64,000 bases of DNA from Botrytis cinerea B05.10 (GCF_000143535.2 NC_037316.1:620001-684000), one strand, 5' to 3'; shown: positions 50,680 to 63,326, counted from the stretch's first letter. Numbers and translations are program-made. The notes: generated by a model not told the origin, from the sequence alone.

Positions 50680-53600
50680 TTACTCTTGCTCCTCCCAAGG
50701 TCCTGTTTGATTTCCTTGTTCACTCTCCCCTGTGCTATCATCTCCTGGTAAATCTGGAGTCTGAACAAGGCTCTGTGCTGAGTTCTGAACCTGAGCCAAC
50801 GTCACAAATGGTACTGGTACCGGGGAACTGTACTCAGGTTGAATGAAATGACTGTCATGACGTGGAATCTGCCCCTGGTGAGCATGGTGCTGCGCGGACT
50901 GATGTTGTGGGAACTGATTTTGTGGGAACTGATTTTGTGGGAACTGATGTTGCGGGAACTGATGTTGCGGGAACTGATGTTGTGGGAACTGATGTTGCTG
51001 GAACTGATAATGTGGGAATCGTTGGGTCGTGTATTGTTGCTGCAAGTCTTGATGCATTGGTGGAGAGCCATTCAAGACAGGGCCACTAGTGCTTGGGTCC
51101 GGAGTATAGAATGCCTGACTGGAGTGACCATGGCTCAGTATTGGAGATGCGGAAAAGTGCCGAGGAATTTGCATATCATTTGCCTGTCTCAATCCATGGA
51201 TTCGCATATGCTGCATGGGTCCCGAAGATGATGTTTGAAACTGTGGAGACGCAGTATAACTGCGGCTCAAGTTGGGGTAACTTGATTCCATGGTGTCATT
51301 ACCATAGCTCCGAAACCGATGTTCCTCATGCCAATTTTGATTGTGAATTGGTTTGGGTTGATCAATCAACAATGTATTATTGAATAGACGAGGTGGGGGC
51401 ATTTGAGATTCTACAGACTGTAATACTACTGGCTGCTGTTCCGTGACAGGAGTTACTGTTGCGGAATTCTGCATCTGTGTTGGAACTATCAATTGAGCTG
51501 AGGGACCCAGTGATTGAGCTGAGGGACCCATTGATTGGGCTGAGGGACCCATTGATTGAGCTGAGGGACCTATTGGTTGGGCTGAGGGACCCAGTGATTG
51601 AGCTGAGGGACCCAGTGATTGAGCTGAGGGACCCATTGATTGGGCTGAGGGACCCATTGATTGAGCTGAGGGACCTATTGGTTGGGCTGAGGGACCCAGT
51701 GATTGAGCTGAGGGACCCAGTGATTGAGCTGAGGGACCCATTGATTGGGCTGAGGGACCCATTGATTGAGCTGAGGGACCTATTGGTTGGGCTGAGGGAC
51801 CCAGTGATTGAGCTGAGGGACCCAGTGATTGAGCTGAGGGAACCGTTTGTTGATTCAAGGAACCCATTGATTGAGCTGAGGGACCCAGTGATTGAGCTGA
51901 GGGACCCATTGATTGGGCTGAGGGAATCGTTTGTTGATTCAAGGAACCCATTGATTGAGCTGAGGGATCCATTGATTGAGCTGAGGGATCTATTGATTGG
52001 GCTAAGGGAATCGTTTGTTGATTCAAGGGACCTATTGATTGGGCTGAGGAACTCATTGATTGAGCTAAGGGAATCATTTGTTGATTCAAGGGACCCACTG
52101 ATTGGGCTGAGGGAACCGATATAGGATTCTGCACTTGTGGTAGCGGGGACGGTGTTTGTTCTTTGTTAGAGATTGCGGGACCGGGACTCAACAAAACCGT
52201 ATCGTTATTAATTTCACTGTCCCAAATATTCGCTTCTTCCTCGAAATATTCCATGGATCGAATTGGTGCCCTTGGCTTTCCAGTTACCCTCATAAATCTT
52301 TCCCACTCTACACTTTCGAATTTCACTTGTTTGTCTGCAGGCAAATTTGTATTAGCAGTCTCAACTCGTTCTCTCTGTTCTTTGTTCCACTCTGCCGCAA
52401 CATGCTTAGCTCTGTTTACCATTGTACGCTGATGTTCCCAAGATTCCTCTGCCCACTTTGGCCATACGGCACTAGTGTGTGCCAATGGTCGGTTGCGAAG
52501 GCTCCCCGTGGCTGAAACAGCAGGTCTCGAACGCGGGCCTGCATTAGTTCCGTTCTGCGCCCCTGTTTCGCCTTCCATTGTTAAATCGTCATAGCGAGTT
52601 TTTCGTACTTCAACCAAGTGGTTATATTCATCTTCTGTGACCGCAATAACCTTTGTCTTTGGTTTCCATGTTTCCTGTGTAGAGTACCAAGTAATTGGAT
52701 TGTGACCCCCGGTAGCGGATGCCTGGAATAGTGCCGAGTCTTTCAACACATTTTGCTGGTGAATCTTCAACATGGTTTCATCGTTCTCAGTCATTGGTAT
52801 GGTAAACATGGGAATAAACCTAGAGGGACTGGGTGCACCATTAATCATGAAATGCGGATGCGTATCATTGGATTTCCCGAGAAAGAAGAATCTTGGCTTC
52901 TCCAATTTGTGGGTGTAATTGGATCTCTCGAAATTGCGAATAACTTCATCTGCAATTCCAGAACCCGTTAACAGACGTGTATGCTTCAATACCATCACCG
53001 CTTCAGATAGGTCGTCGAAGAGTTTGTTGGCGATCCCGACAGTTTTCGCACCAATCCTGAAAGCTTGAGTGGTTACCGCGGTATGTGTCATTTCAGGTAG
53101 AGTTCTTATTTCTGCACTTTTTTCCACCTCAACAATGGTTTTGTTTTCATCCTTCATTTGAGAACCGCATCTGAAGTCCAAGGGTCCATCATCTTCAATA
53201 GAGACTGGCCTGTTCCTATCACTTCCCGTACCATGCTGACCCAACTCGCTCAGGTTCCTAACAGAGAATGGACTGCTGCTTGATACCGCGGCTGGAAAGG
53301 AACGTTCTTCTTCTTCCTCAATTGGTGAAACTGAGAAAGGTTCCCTGAGATAATCGGAACCTGATGCAGGTGAGCTCGCTGTGTTTATCCTTGGTGTTTT
53401 GCGTGGATTTTCTTTTTTCGCCTGAGCCTTACGCTTCTTTTCAGCAGCAGCGGCGACTTTGAGTTTATCTTTCAAAACATCTATGCGAACCTGCAGCTTC
53501 ACAGGAATTGATTCCCCGTACGATGTCTCGTATTCATCGATTATTTCCTGGGAAGGTAGAACGTCTTCCTTAAGAAGCCGATCAATTCGCCTGTATTCAT

Positions 53601-54267
53601 TTCGTCTGGATGGCTTGAGTTCCATGTCTTCTTCTGTTTGAGGCGCAGTCGTCTGTAGTTTATCGACCGTGTTCCAGATGTGTGAGCCTGGGAATGTCAA
53701 AGGGACTATCTCCGTGGGTTCGCAGATTCTGAGCGACGAGTTATGACCAAACGTGTTTCCTATTCTACGAATTGGGCTATCTGGAAGACGTGTTCTAGCT
53801 TGTAAATTTGCCTGCTGGTGCCAATCTGCGGAAGCTAGGGTTTTCCCACGGCTCTGTCCTTTGCCAAAGTTAAGTTTTTCAGTCTTGTATTTGGATCCTA
53901 ATGACAAGGGTGCTGGATCCCAATCCTCGTTCGGCTCTGGTGCGCGCTGAATTGCAGAGTTTCTAGTGGCAGCGAGAGTATTTGTTCGAATGAAGTCCTT
54001 GGGGTAACATGTATTGGGAAGTAAAGATCGCGAACTTTCTGAGATTTGGTCTCTGGAATTCGTGATTGTTTCACGATGCGATATTCGCGGCGTAGGTACG
54101 TCGTCTTCTGCGCTTCTTGCTATGAGTTTGACGACTCTGCTGCTTGATTTCCCAATACTGGGCTCAACTGGCAAGAACTCGCAATCGTTTTCAAATTGAG
54201 TATCGTTGTTAGACTCAGCTTCCGTGATTTTTCGATTGCTGGATATATCACTTGTAACTTGGTTCAT
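50680..54267 (-). CDS. Disordered repeat protein, 1195 aa, unknown
   Basis: A single long exon starting at ATG 54267. I do not recognise a domain. Residues about 1-220 are polar. A basic, helical stretch follows (LKDKLKVAAAAEKKRKAQAK, a possible coiled coil and nuclear signal), then a Ser-rich acidic part. The middle (about 390-700) looks most ordered, with PRFFFLGKSNDTHPHFMING and PKWAEESWEHQRTMVNRAKH. About 200 residues of heptad repeats PSAQSMG/PSAQSLG/PSAQPIG with LNQQTIP inserts follow. A Gln/His-rich tail contains QFPQH repeats. No signal peptide or membrane helix is present. The neighbour on the same strand, 733 bp downstream, is the two-zinc-cluster gene. Low complexity and Gln/Ser richness recall scaffold or transcription-associated proteins, but this is only a resemblance. 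Confidence 0.75.
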   Translation of the reverse strand: MNQVTSDISSNRKITEAESNNDTQFENDCEFLPVEPSIGKSSSRVVKLIARSAEDDVPTPRISHRETITNSRDQISESSRSLLPNTCYPKDFIRTNTLAATRNSAIQRAPEPNEDWDPAPLSLGSKYKTEKLNFGKGQSRGKTLASADWHQQANLQARTRLPDSPIRRIGNTFGHNSSLRICEPTEIVPLTFPGSHIWNTVDKLQTTAPQTEEDMELKPSRRNEYRRIDRLLKEDVLPSQEIIDEYETSYGESIPVKLQVRIDVLKDKLKVAAAAEKKRKAQAKKENPRKTPRINTASSPASGSDYLREPFSVSPIEEEEERSFPAAVSSSSPFSVRNLSELGQHGTGSDRNRPVSIEDDGPLDFRCGSQMKDENKTIVEVEKSAEIRTLPEMTHTAVTTQAFRIGAKTVGIANKLFDDLSEAVMVLKHTRLLTGSGIADEVIRNFERSNYTHKLEKPRFFFLGKSNDTHPHFMINGAPSPSRFIPMFTIPMTENDETMLKIHQQNVLKDSALFQASATGGHNPITWYSTQETWKPKTKVIAVTEDEYNHLVEVRKTRYDDLTMEGETGAQNGTNAGPRSRPAVSATGSLRNRPLAHTSAVWPKWAEESWEHQRTMVNRAKHVAAEWNKEQRERVETANTNLPADKQVKFESVEWERFMRVTGKPRAPIRSMEYFEEEANIWDSEINNDTVLLSPGPAISNKEQTPSPLPQVQNPISVPSAQSVGPLNQQMIPLAQSMSSSAQSIGPLNQQTIPLAQSIDPSAQSMDPSAQSMGSLNQQTIPSAQSMGPSAQSLGPSAQSMGSLNQQTVPSAQSLGPSAQSLGPSAQPIGPSAQSMGPSAQSMGPSAQSLGPSAQSLGPSAQPIGPSAQSMGPSAQSMGPSAQSLGPSAQSLGPSAQPIGPSAQSMGPSAQSMGPSAQSLGPSAQLIVPTQMQNSATVTPVTEQQPVVLQSVESQMPPPRLFNNTLLIDQPKPIHNQNWHEEHRFRSYGNDTMESSYPNLSRSYTASPQFQTSSSGPMQHMRIHGLRQANDMQIPRHFSASPILSHGHSSQAFYTPDPSTSGPVLNGSPPMHQDLQQQYTTQRFPHYQFQQHQFPQHQFPQHQFPQHQFPQNQFPQNQFPQHQSAQHHAHQGQIPRHDSHFIQPEYSSPVPVPFVTLAQVQNSAQSLVQTPDLPGDDSTGESEQGNQTGPWEEQE
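50899..51015 (-). repeat. 15-bp tandem repeat (QFPQH/QFPQN)
   Basis: About eight 15-base units of the type CTGATGTTGTGGGAA on the plus strand encode five-residue QFPQH or QFPQN repeats in the protein tail. Confidence 0.9.
51488..52112 (-). repeat. 21-bp tandem repeat with 105-bp higher order
   Basis: Units of 21 bases (plus strand GAGCTGAGGGACCCAGTGATT) encode heptads SAQSLGP, SAQSMGP and SAQPIGP. Five units form a 105-base block repeated about three times nearly exactly. A less regular part follows towards 52.1 kb, with inserts encoding LNQQTIP. Because the period is a multiple of three, other frames are also open. Confidence 0.92.
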
Positions 54268-56086
54268 TATTTGCTCATGGCTCCGAGCATACAGTCTTGT
54301 GAATAGAGAAACAAAGCAGAAGGAAGATGCGTTATTTCATTTGATCTGAAAAAGTAAAACTTCTCGATCCAAAGTTTGTTGTTAGTAAAAGAAGAGTTTG
54401 ATATAGCGAGTGTCGAAAAGCTGAGCCAAAGAGATGGCGGGAGATATTTAGCGCGGTTTCTTTTAGCGGCAATATCACTCTCTTGAAAGTGAATGTGTTG
54501 ATGTCAGTTATAAAGTTTTGGTCTTGGTGAAAGTCCATGACGGTCTCTATCACGTTTGGAGAAACCGATATATCATCCAGCTTTATTCCATACTTTTCGA
54601 TGGGTTCTTTGGATCATCAAGGACACCATCGATTCCGCACATCACCCCAATTTTTGTACTTCACTATAACTCGACGGAGTCCTCACCGCCTTGTCCGGTT
54701 GTGCATTCATCCACGAGCCTGTCTAGCTCCTAGGGCTGTGAGAGCTCATGTTCTCCTTTCAATAAAGCCTGGGTAGAAGTGAACCGCCGAAGCTACCAGG
54801 TGAACTTTTCTTTGAGACGAGCGGTCGATCTCATGTGCCGGATCTTGGATTGTTCCAACACCTTTCAGAGACCGGGTTACTGTCCAGCAATCTTTCAAGT
54901 AGATCTATTGAGAAGTTAGTAACTCTTGGGAAACTTGAGACACGCTGTCGAAGAATTTGAAAGCTCCCCGGTGACTTGAATTAATACCTTAAAAATGCCC
55001 ATCAGGAGTTGTTATGTGATTTTCCCCACGATGTTTGAAGTGACTTGTTGAATGTAGCGTCTAGCGCCTCTTGGTCCTTTTTGCTATCTGATCACGAATG
55101 GGCTGCTCATTCATACTCCTGTAACCGTCGACCAATTGAGTTGGACCTCCTCTCATCATACGGGAGATGATGAGTCTATTAACGATCCAGATGCCTTCAA
55201 ACGCGGCGATCAAAGGTTGACAAACCAAGCCAACTCCGAGACTCCATTGGATGAGTACACTCAATTATGCACCAAGTTCCTCGTCAGTTCAGAAGTTTTG
55301 AGATATTCCTGGAGAATTTATGCCCTATGGTACATTGTGTTATGAGGAACCATCTTATAATTTTCAGAGAAGATGCACGGATGAGGACCCCGATAATTGT
55401 TCATTGATGATTGCTAATTTCTAGTGAACCGTTTGGGCCCACAGACGTGGTAATGGAGGAGTGCCATTAGCTTCAGTCGACGTTGAAACAGTATCTGCAA
55501 CTAGTTTAAGTTGCATTTTCCTGCTGTTACGACTTTTCACTCAAAGATCGCTAAATCGTAGGCGCTCACTTTTTTCTCAATTTTTTCTTCTCCGGCCCAA
55601 ACCGTCACTGATTGTAGTAACCAGACCCTTCCCCCCTCCGTCACAGGCATTATGTGATTGAAGTCGTACCCAAGAATGATGTGAATTGTTTCTGATTACT
55701 AACCCTCCGTAGTTCCAGGAGGTTCTTATGAATGTATTTGTACGAATGATAGTGAGAATATAGAAGCCATTCAACTTCCTTCTTCTGAAGTATGGGAACA
55801 GGTCGTTTTGATCGGCATTTATGTTTTGGGGGAGGTGAAGTATGTATGCACTGTGGTTTCCTTCGGAAAACCTTGCACTGTTTTGAAAAAAATTTGTTTG
55901 ATCAGTAATTACCAAAAAATGGTTCTTTGAGGCACTATGGAACACTCATAGTTGGAGTGACAGGAGGCGAATCACAAATCCAAGGGAACCACCCTAAAGT
56001 TTTTTTTTTCGGGAAGACGATTGTGTATTGATTAAAGAAACGAGTCAACGCTAACCGTCATTGGCTGTGAGTAGAAAACGCTACAA
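54268..56086. other. Intergenic, no gene seen
   Basis: Ordinary composition but only short frames. It would include the promoter of the repeat-protein gene. Composition falls sharply at about 56087, where the gypsy fragment begins. Confidence 0.5.
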
Positions 56087-56600
56087 TAGAATTATTTTTA
56101 AAAAAAACTTGTAAATAAATTTATTAAAAAAATTTATTATTTATATAATGTATCTAATAATATTGTATTCAATAAAAATTTATAATTTGTTTCTAAATTT
56201 TAAAAGTATTTATTTAAACAATTATTAATTACTTTGAAAACATTTTTCTTATTTCATTTCAAATCCAATAATCAAATTAAAAAAATCAATATTATAATTA
56301 AGTAATACCTTTAAATCTTTATAAACTTCTATTAAAATAATTAATCTAATTGATTTTCATTCACAAAATTTGCATTAAATAATATTATATTGAAAACCAG
56401 CAATATGTTTTTATTCTTTATTAATTACAATTACTATCTTTATTTTAATATTAAATTGTTCATATTTAATCTATCAAATCCATTATATTGAAAAAAAAAG
56501 GAGAAAGTTTCTTAAAGATAACAAAATTAAAAATCGATTCGATTTTATTTTAACTAAATTAAAAACACTTATAATCTAATTGACTCAAAAATACAAAAAC
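56087..56600 (+). mobile_element. Left fragment of an older gypsy copy
   Basis: This matches 61660-62167 of the full-length element along its length, covering the end of integrase (in the inner copy FVDRFIKK...NIVFDKNS, related to the SDRGSQF block). It is cut at its left by normal DNA and interrupted on its right by the inserted element. The last five bases, AAAAC, are one copy of the target duplication. Confidence 0.88.
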
Positions 56601-56749
56601 TGTCACGGCGCCAACTACATATTCTGTAATTGCCTTTATACCTTAAATATGAACTATTAATATGTTCTACTTTTTATAAATAGGATCTCATTTTTTTATA
56701 ACTTTTCTATTTTTATAATATAATATAAATCTTTATTTATATTTTGATA
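56601..56749 (+). repeat. Left LTR of the gypsy element
   Basis: Starts TGTCACGG directly after AAAAC and aligns with 62906-63057. A 3-base gap near the start and many transitions separate the copies. Confidence 0.85.
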
Positions 56750-59700
56750 ATTTATATTATTTTTGTAAAAGCTATTATAATTTCATTTTAAATTATATTC
56801 TATTAACACTATATTCTGATTATATTGATTATATTTATTATAAATTTATTGTATATTTTAATTATTATTATTTAGAAATTTTATAAGATTGTTTTACAAT
56901 TTTGAAAGTATTTTAAAAATAGTTATTCAAATATTTATATTTAATCTATTCCTATAATTCCTTTTCTTGAATTATATTTTCAATTCCTTTGAAACTAATG
57001 TTTTTTTATTTATAGGTTTATTCAATAATTTGAATACTATACATTTCCTAATTGTTTAAATTGTATTTGAATTAATCAAATCAATTATAAATTTATTATA
57101 AACTCAAACTATTATAACAAAAGTTTGAATTGTTGATATTTAATTAAAGATTATTGAATTAAAGAATATAATTGAAATATTAAAATTTGTTATTTATAAT
57201 AATTTATATGCTTTGTTTTATTGAAAGTATTTTATTGTTTTTGAAAAATTTAATAATAATGAATAGAATATTGTTAAGTATTAGGATTAATATATAATAT
57301 TTTATAGTATAATTAATTATTATTTAATTATAAATTATGAGAATGAATTGAAATTTCAAAAGATTATATTTTTTATTAATTTGTTTTTTGGCTTTGTTTA
57401 TATAAATAATTAGATATATTTCGATATAATTATTAATAATTTATATAATTCCAATTTTTAGTTTTTCAAATAATATATTATAATAATTATTTAATATAAG
57501 TTGAATAAGTAATATTAGATTTTTAATCTTTTAAGAAAAGTTTTTATAAATTATAATAAATATAAAATAAAGAAGATTTTATTTAATAACTTTATTATTA
57601 AATTCAAATAGCTTACTATTAAATATAAAAATATTACCGAATAATAAATTATTGATTTTAAATTTAAGGTTTTATAAAAATTGATTAATATTTTGATTAA
57701 TTATTTTAATAAATCTTTGATTATTGATATCGATATATAAATAATTTGATAATAAGGTATCTACAATAATTTAAAAGAAAAAACTCATTTCAATAATTAA
57801 TATAAAAATTAGAATATCAATTTTAATTGAGATTAATAGAAATCTTATAATAGAAAATAGATTTTTATTATATTTTTTCTTATATTGAATCTTTTTAATG
57901 ATTTTATATAATTGAATGTTATTTATTAAAACTAATATTTTTTATTTCGTTATATTTGAAAATAATATATTGAATTCAGTTTTTATCTTTATTATAAAAA
58001 ATCCAATGATATTAAAAGCAATTGTAAAAAGAAATGAGTCAATAATATAAAATATAATATTATTATTATTATTAATATAAAATATGCTTTTTATATTAAT
58101 TGCTTTTTAATAACTAATCAATATTAAAATCTCGGATTTTATTATAATATTATTATTTTTTTATATTGAAATTTATTTTTATTTATTAATCGTTTTTTAT
58201 TTATATTGTTATATTATATTGTTTTAGTTTTTTTTTGATTTTATTTAAGAAATTGATTTAGAAAGGTATATTGAAGGATTTATTCATTTAAAGAAAAACG
58301 AAAGTTCAATTCTTTAATTGGGTATGTTAAAAGATTAATTTCAATTTATAATTGTAAATCGAAATCCTTTATAGGAAATTTATTTTTATAGATTAGAAGA
58401 TTAATTATATTTAAGAATTCTTTATATTTTAAATTAATAAATAATAAATCTTTTAAAATCTTAATGGAAATCTTCTTTATATTTAATATAATTATTTTGT
58501 TTATTAATTTTATAGATAATAAAATTGCAAATTATAATTTTATTAATAAAAAAATTATTTTAAAGTTTTATATATTTATATATTTATTATTTATTTTTAA
58601 TTAATAAAAAGTTATTTGATATTCTATTTCAGTATACACTTTTGAATATATGAATTAATAATTATAAAGAGATTGATTTATTTTATATCACTATTTTATT
58701 AATTATAAATTCTATAATCTTTAATTTTTTTTTAGCTTTAATATTATAATCCTATTATCAATTGATTAATAATAATATTTAAATTTATATTTATATATTG
58801 TTTCAAATATTATTGTTTTATTAATATTATAATAATTATGATCCCTAACATTATTAATAAATATAAAACAATTTTACCAAAAAGTTATAAAATTATATTA
58901 ATCAATTATAAACTATCTTTGCAATAATTCATTTCGATATTAACCTTTATAAAAGAAATTATTAATAAAAATTATAAAAGCATTTCATTTTTATTTCGAA
59001 ATCAATTTATAATCCTTAAATCTATTAAAATCTTATTTATAATCTTTAAATTTATCAAGATCCTATTTATTTAGGAAAACCCTAACAATACCAATCCCAA
59101 AATTCTACTCAAATCAAATCTATATTATATTTGCTATATCAATAATAAAATGAAAATCTAAATTAAAATAATTCTGAATCAATTAATTCAAAAATTAATT
59201 CCAACTCGAATAATTACTAACTTTAAAATATACAAAAAATTATTATAAAATAAAAACATTTTATTCTTATTATAAATATTAATACTATTAAATTCTATAA
59301 ATAAATTATTTAACAATTTATAAGATATCCAATTTGAAATATAAAATATAAGGTTTTTTATAATCAATAGCTTTATTCAATTTTATAAAAACTCAAATAT
59401 TTATATTATAAAAATATTCTAAAATGAATTGAATAGAATTTGTAAATTATATTATATAATAATAAAAGATATTATTTAATTATATTATAGTTTGATAAAT
59501 AATAATATTAATAAATTTATAGAAAAAATAGATTGATTTATTCCTTTTATTATAAAAATCTAAGATAAGTTATCTTTTTGATTTTACAATTTGTATTTAG
59601 AATTCCTATCTTTTTTAATAAATAAACTTTTATTGCAATGTTTTTGGGATTATAAGATTGAGATTATATTAAATAAAGAATTATTATATAATAAAGATTA

Positions 59701-62700
59701 TTTAATATCTTTAATCGAATTTTAAATTATTTGTAAATAACTTGATAATAATTTGAATAAAGAATTTATTTAAAAGTTTTAATTTTAATTAATTATTTCA
59801 CTTTTTTTAACTACCAAATTTGAAGGAGGTATTCAAATTTGTTAAGATTATTAAAAACTAAATAATATTAATATTAAAAATTGATATTCTTTATTATTGA
59901 TTAAAGAAATTCTTAATATTTTATATTATATAAAAATCTATATCAAATTCAATATTATTACTACCTTCAATAAACTATGAATTATAAAAAACTATAAATA
60001 AAAGATTGTTTTTATTATTCGTTTTGACTTATTCGAATTATTAATAATACTTTTTGAATTTTACAATATATTTCCTTTATTTCAAAATTATATTAATTAT
60101 ATTCTTTTCAATCTTTTAAATAAAATTTATACAATATATTTAAATAATATTCTAATTTATTTCAAAAATATTATAAATTATAGAAAATATATTTATAAAA
60201 TAGTTCAATGATTGATTAATATTAGATTATAAATCAATATTAATAAATATAAATTCAAAATAAAAAGAATTAAATATTTCGGTTTAATTATTATTTTTGG
60301 AGGTATAGAAATAAATTTAAAGAAAATTAATATTATATTCAATTAAAAATCGCTAATTAAATTTAAAGATCTTTAATGATTTTTTAAATTTGTTAATTTT
60401 TATTGATGTTTTATTTATAATTTCTTTAGAATTGTGGAATCTTTTAATCGCTTTTTAAAAAAAGAATAGATATAAGATTGAATCTCTAATTAAAACAATA
60501 TCTTCAAAATATTGAAAAACACTTTCTCCTTTATTTCAATTCTTATTATATTTGATTACTATTATTATATAATTATTGAAATCAATATTTCCGATTGGGC
60601 TACAGATGGCATCCTTTTATAATATAATGATAAAGGATATTTATATTCAATAATATATTTCTTATTAAAACATAATATTATTAAATACAATTACAAAATT
60701 TATAATAAAGAATTCCTAATTATTATAAAATTATTAAAGGAATAGAAATCAGAATTATATAAGGTTTAAAAGCTATTCGAGATTATTATTAATTATAAAA
60801 ATCTTGAATATTTTATATTAATAAAAATATTAAATCAATAATAGATTAAATAAATTGAATTCTTATTTGAATTCAATTTCCATATTATATATTGATTTGG
60901 TTATAAGGTTATTCACCTTAATACTTTGAATTATAAAATAGAAGATTATTTAATATATATTAATTTTAATAATAATTAAATCAAGAATCACTTATAGATA
61001 ATTCTTTTAGAAAGAATATTCGATATTATTATATTTAAGAATATCATTTTATAAGCAAATAATAATCTAGATCTAATTATAACCTTAATAGATATAATTA
61101 TCTTTAATATTAATAAATTAATTGATAATCTTATTAATAAGGTATACAAATCATTTGAATTAATTACTATTATATATATAACACTTTGGAATCCCTTTAT
61201 TTGTTATTAGCTATTAAATATCCGAAAGGATTTTCGAATTGCTTTATAAAATTATAAACTAATAAATAATAAAATCTTTTATTATAACTACCTTTTTATT
61301 CCTTTTTTTATTAAACTTTGTATACAGATTATATATTAAATGTATTCAATTGAATTGGTTGAATATTTCGGTTATATTAAAACTATTGATTTTATTTCTT
61401 ATATATATTAATGATTCAATATATTAAAGGAAATCGAAAAGTTTATATAAACTTACTAATTCTATTTTCAAATGAAAGCTTTCCATTTTATTGTATTTGA
61501 ATTTCTTAAATCCTTTTTAATATTATTCTATTTTTAATTCAATATCTCTATGAACTATATTATATTATTATTAATTAATAAATATTATAAAAAAAAGTAT
61601 CAATATATTATTATAATTATTTATTGTTTAATCAAAATATATTATTTTATATTAATTATAGAATTATTTATAAAGGAATTCGTAGATAGATTTATTAAAA
61701 AGATTTATTATTTATATAATATATTTAATAATATTGTATTCGATAAAAACTCATAATTCGTTTTTGAATTTTGAAAATATTTATTTAAATAATTATTAAT
61801 TACCTTAAAATAATCTTTTTCATTTTATTTCAAATTTGATAATCAAATAGAAAGAATCAATATTATAATCAAACAATATCTTCAAATCTTTATGAATTTC
61901 TATTAAAATGATTAGTTTAATTAATTTCTACTTGCAGAATTTATATTAAATAATATTATATTAGAAATTATCAATATCTTTTTATTTTTTATTAATTATA
62001 ATTTCCATTTATATCTTAATATCAAACTTTTTATATTTATTTTATTAAATCTATTATATCAAAGAAAATAAGAGTTTTTTAAAACTAATGAAATTATAAA
62101 TCGATTTGATTTCATTTTAATTAAATTGAAAGTATTTATAATTTAATCGATTCAAAAATATAAGAACTATATTAATAAAACTTATTTGAATACTCCTTTA
62201 TATAAAAAAGATAATAAAATATAAATGAATATAAAAAATATAAAAACCAATTGTTTAATAAAAAAGAGTAATGATAAATGGAATAGCTTTTATAAAGTTT
62301 TCAAAATATACAAATATACTTATTTATTACAATTCTTAACTAATTTTAAGATCTTTTCAATATTCTATAATTTATTATTTCAATTACTTTATTATTTATT
62401 AAAATTATCAGATCAAAATATTATTAATATTATTGAATTGTATAGAAATCAAAATCGAATTTTTAAAAGGGATAATGAAAAATTTAAAAAGAAATTAAAT
62501 AATAGAAATTCGAAGAAATCCTTGATTACTATAATAAGAATGGATTTTATTATCAAATTAAATAGAAATACTATTTAGTATTTTGGTAATTTATTAAAAA
62601 TCTTTATAATTAGGAAAATGTAATTATTATCTTTTATTTAATAAATTTAAATAAATTAGATCCGTTTATTTAAGTAGATTTCAAAAAATTGATTACTTTT

Positions 62701-62905
62701 AATCAATTTGATTCTTTATTAATATTTATATTAAATATAATCCCAAAATAAAACCGAAATAGATTTAAAAAGCTTTATTAATTAATTATTATTTTTAAAA
62801 AGATTCACTTTAATTTAATATTAAAAATAAAAATCTTTTAATATTATTTTGTTACCTCAAATTAATTTATATTGTAATTGTAAATCGATTGTTTTGAGTA
62901 GAGGG

Positions 62906-63057
62906 TATTATCATAATGCTAATTATATATTCTATAATTGTCTTTATACCTTGAATACGGATTATTAGTATGCTCTATTTTCTATAAATAGGGCTTTACT
63001 CTTCTATAGCTCTTCTACTCTTATAATACAATATAAGTCTTTACCCGTACCTTGACA
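62906..63057 (+). repeat. Right LTR of the gypsy element
   Basis: Starts TATTAT where the left copy has TGTCAC (three transitions) and ends CCTTGACA. It contains the block TTTATACCTT shared with the left LTR. Confidence 0.85.
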
Positions 63058-63268
63058 AAAACTATAATAATAAAACTTATTTAAATATTTCTTTATATAA
63101 AAAAAGTAATAAATACAAAAAATATAAAAATCAATTATCCAGTAAAATAATAATAAATAAAGTAGCTTTTATAAAACTTTTAAAATCTATAAATATTTTT
63201 ATTTATTTCAATTCCTAATTAATTTTAAAATCTTTTTAATATTCTATAATTCATTGTTTCAATTATAT
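63058..63268 (+). mobile_element. Right fragment of the older gypsy copy
   Basis: Begins with target duplication AAAAC and matches 62163-62395 of the inner element, continuing exactly where the left fragment stops. Similarity ends near 63268. Together with 56087-56600 it is one older insertion split by the younger one. Confidence 0.85.
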
Positions 63269-63326
63269 TACAAAAATTGCCTTTAGGGTTATATGAGTCC
63301 ATTTTAATATTTTTTATCTATATAAA

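Larger units (their letters stand above)
56601..63057 (+). mobile_element. Full-length Ty3/gypsy retrotransposon, RIP-degraded
   Basis: A 6.46-kb element with 149- and 152-bp LTRs whose ends are TGTCA...TGACA (left copy decayed at its 3' end). Target duplication AAAAC lies at 56596-56600 and 63058-63062. Pol remnants run in gypsy order. Reverse transcriptase ends with KFKIKRIKYFGLIIIFGGIE (about 60.25-60.31 kb). Next are KFKDL and FVNFY, and RNase H with ISDWATDGILL (about 60585). Then YNKEFLIIIK and FNFHIIYWFGYK follow, then integrase to about 61.8 kb. A C-terminal segment (62225-62578, KWNSFYKVFKIYKYTYLLQF, like the region before the chromodomain in gypsy elements) follows. A purine tract (GAGTAGAGGG) precedes the right LTR. 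Stops are frequent; inactive. Confidence 0.9.

Noticed and set aside
51459..52124. Plus-strand ORF of 221 codons with ELRDPLI-type repeats
   Set aside because: It is the reverse reading of the 21-bp repeat in the minus-strand gene. The repeat period being a multiple of three keeps other frames open.
37800..63300. Mitochondrial DNA insertion as the reason for high AT content
   Set aside because: LTRs, target duplications and recognisable Pol and transposase motifs explain both blocks.
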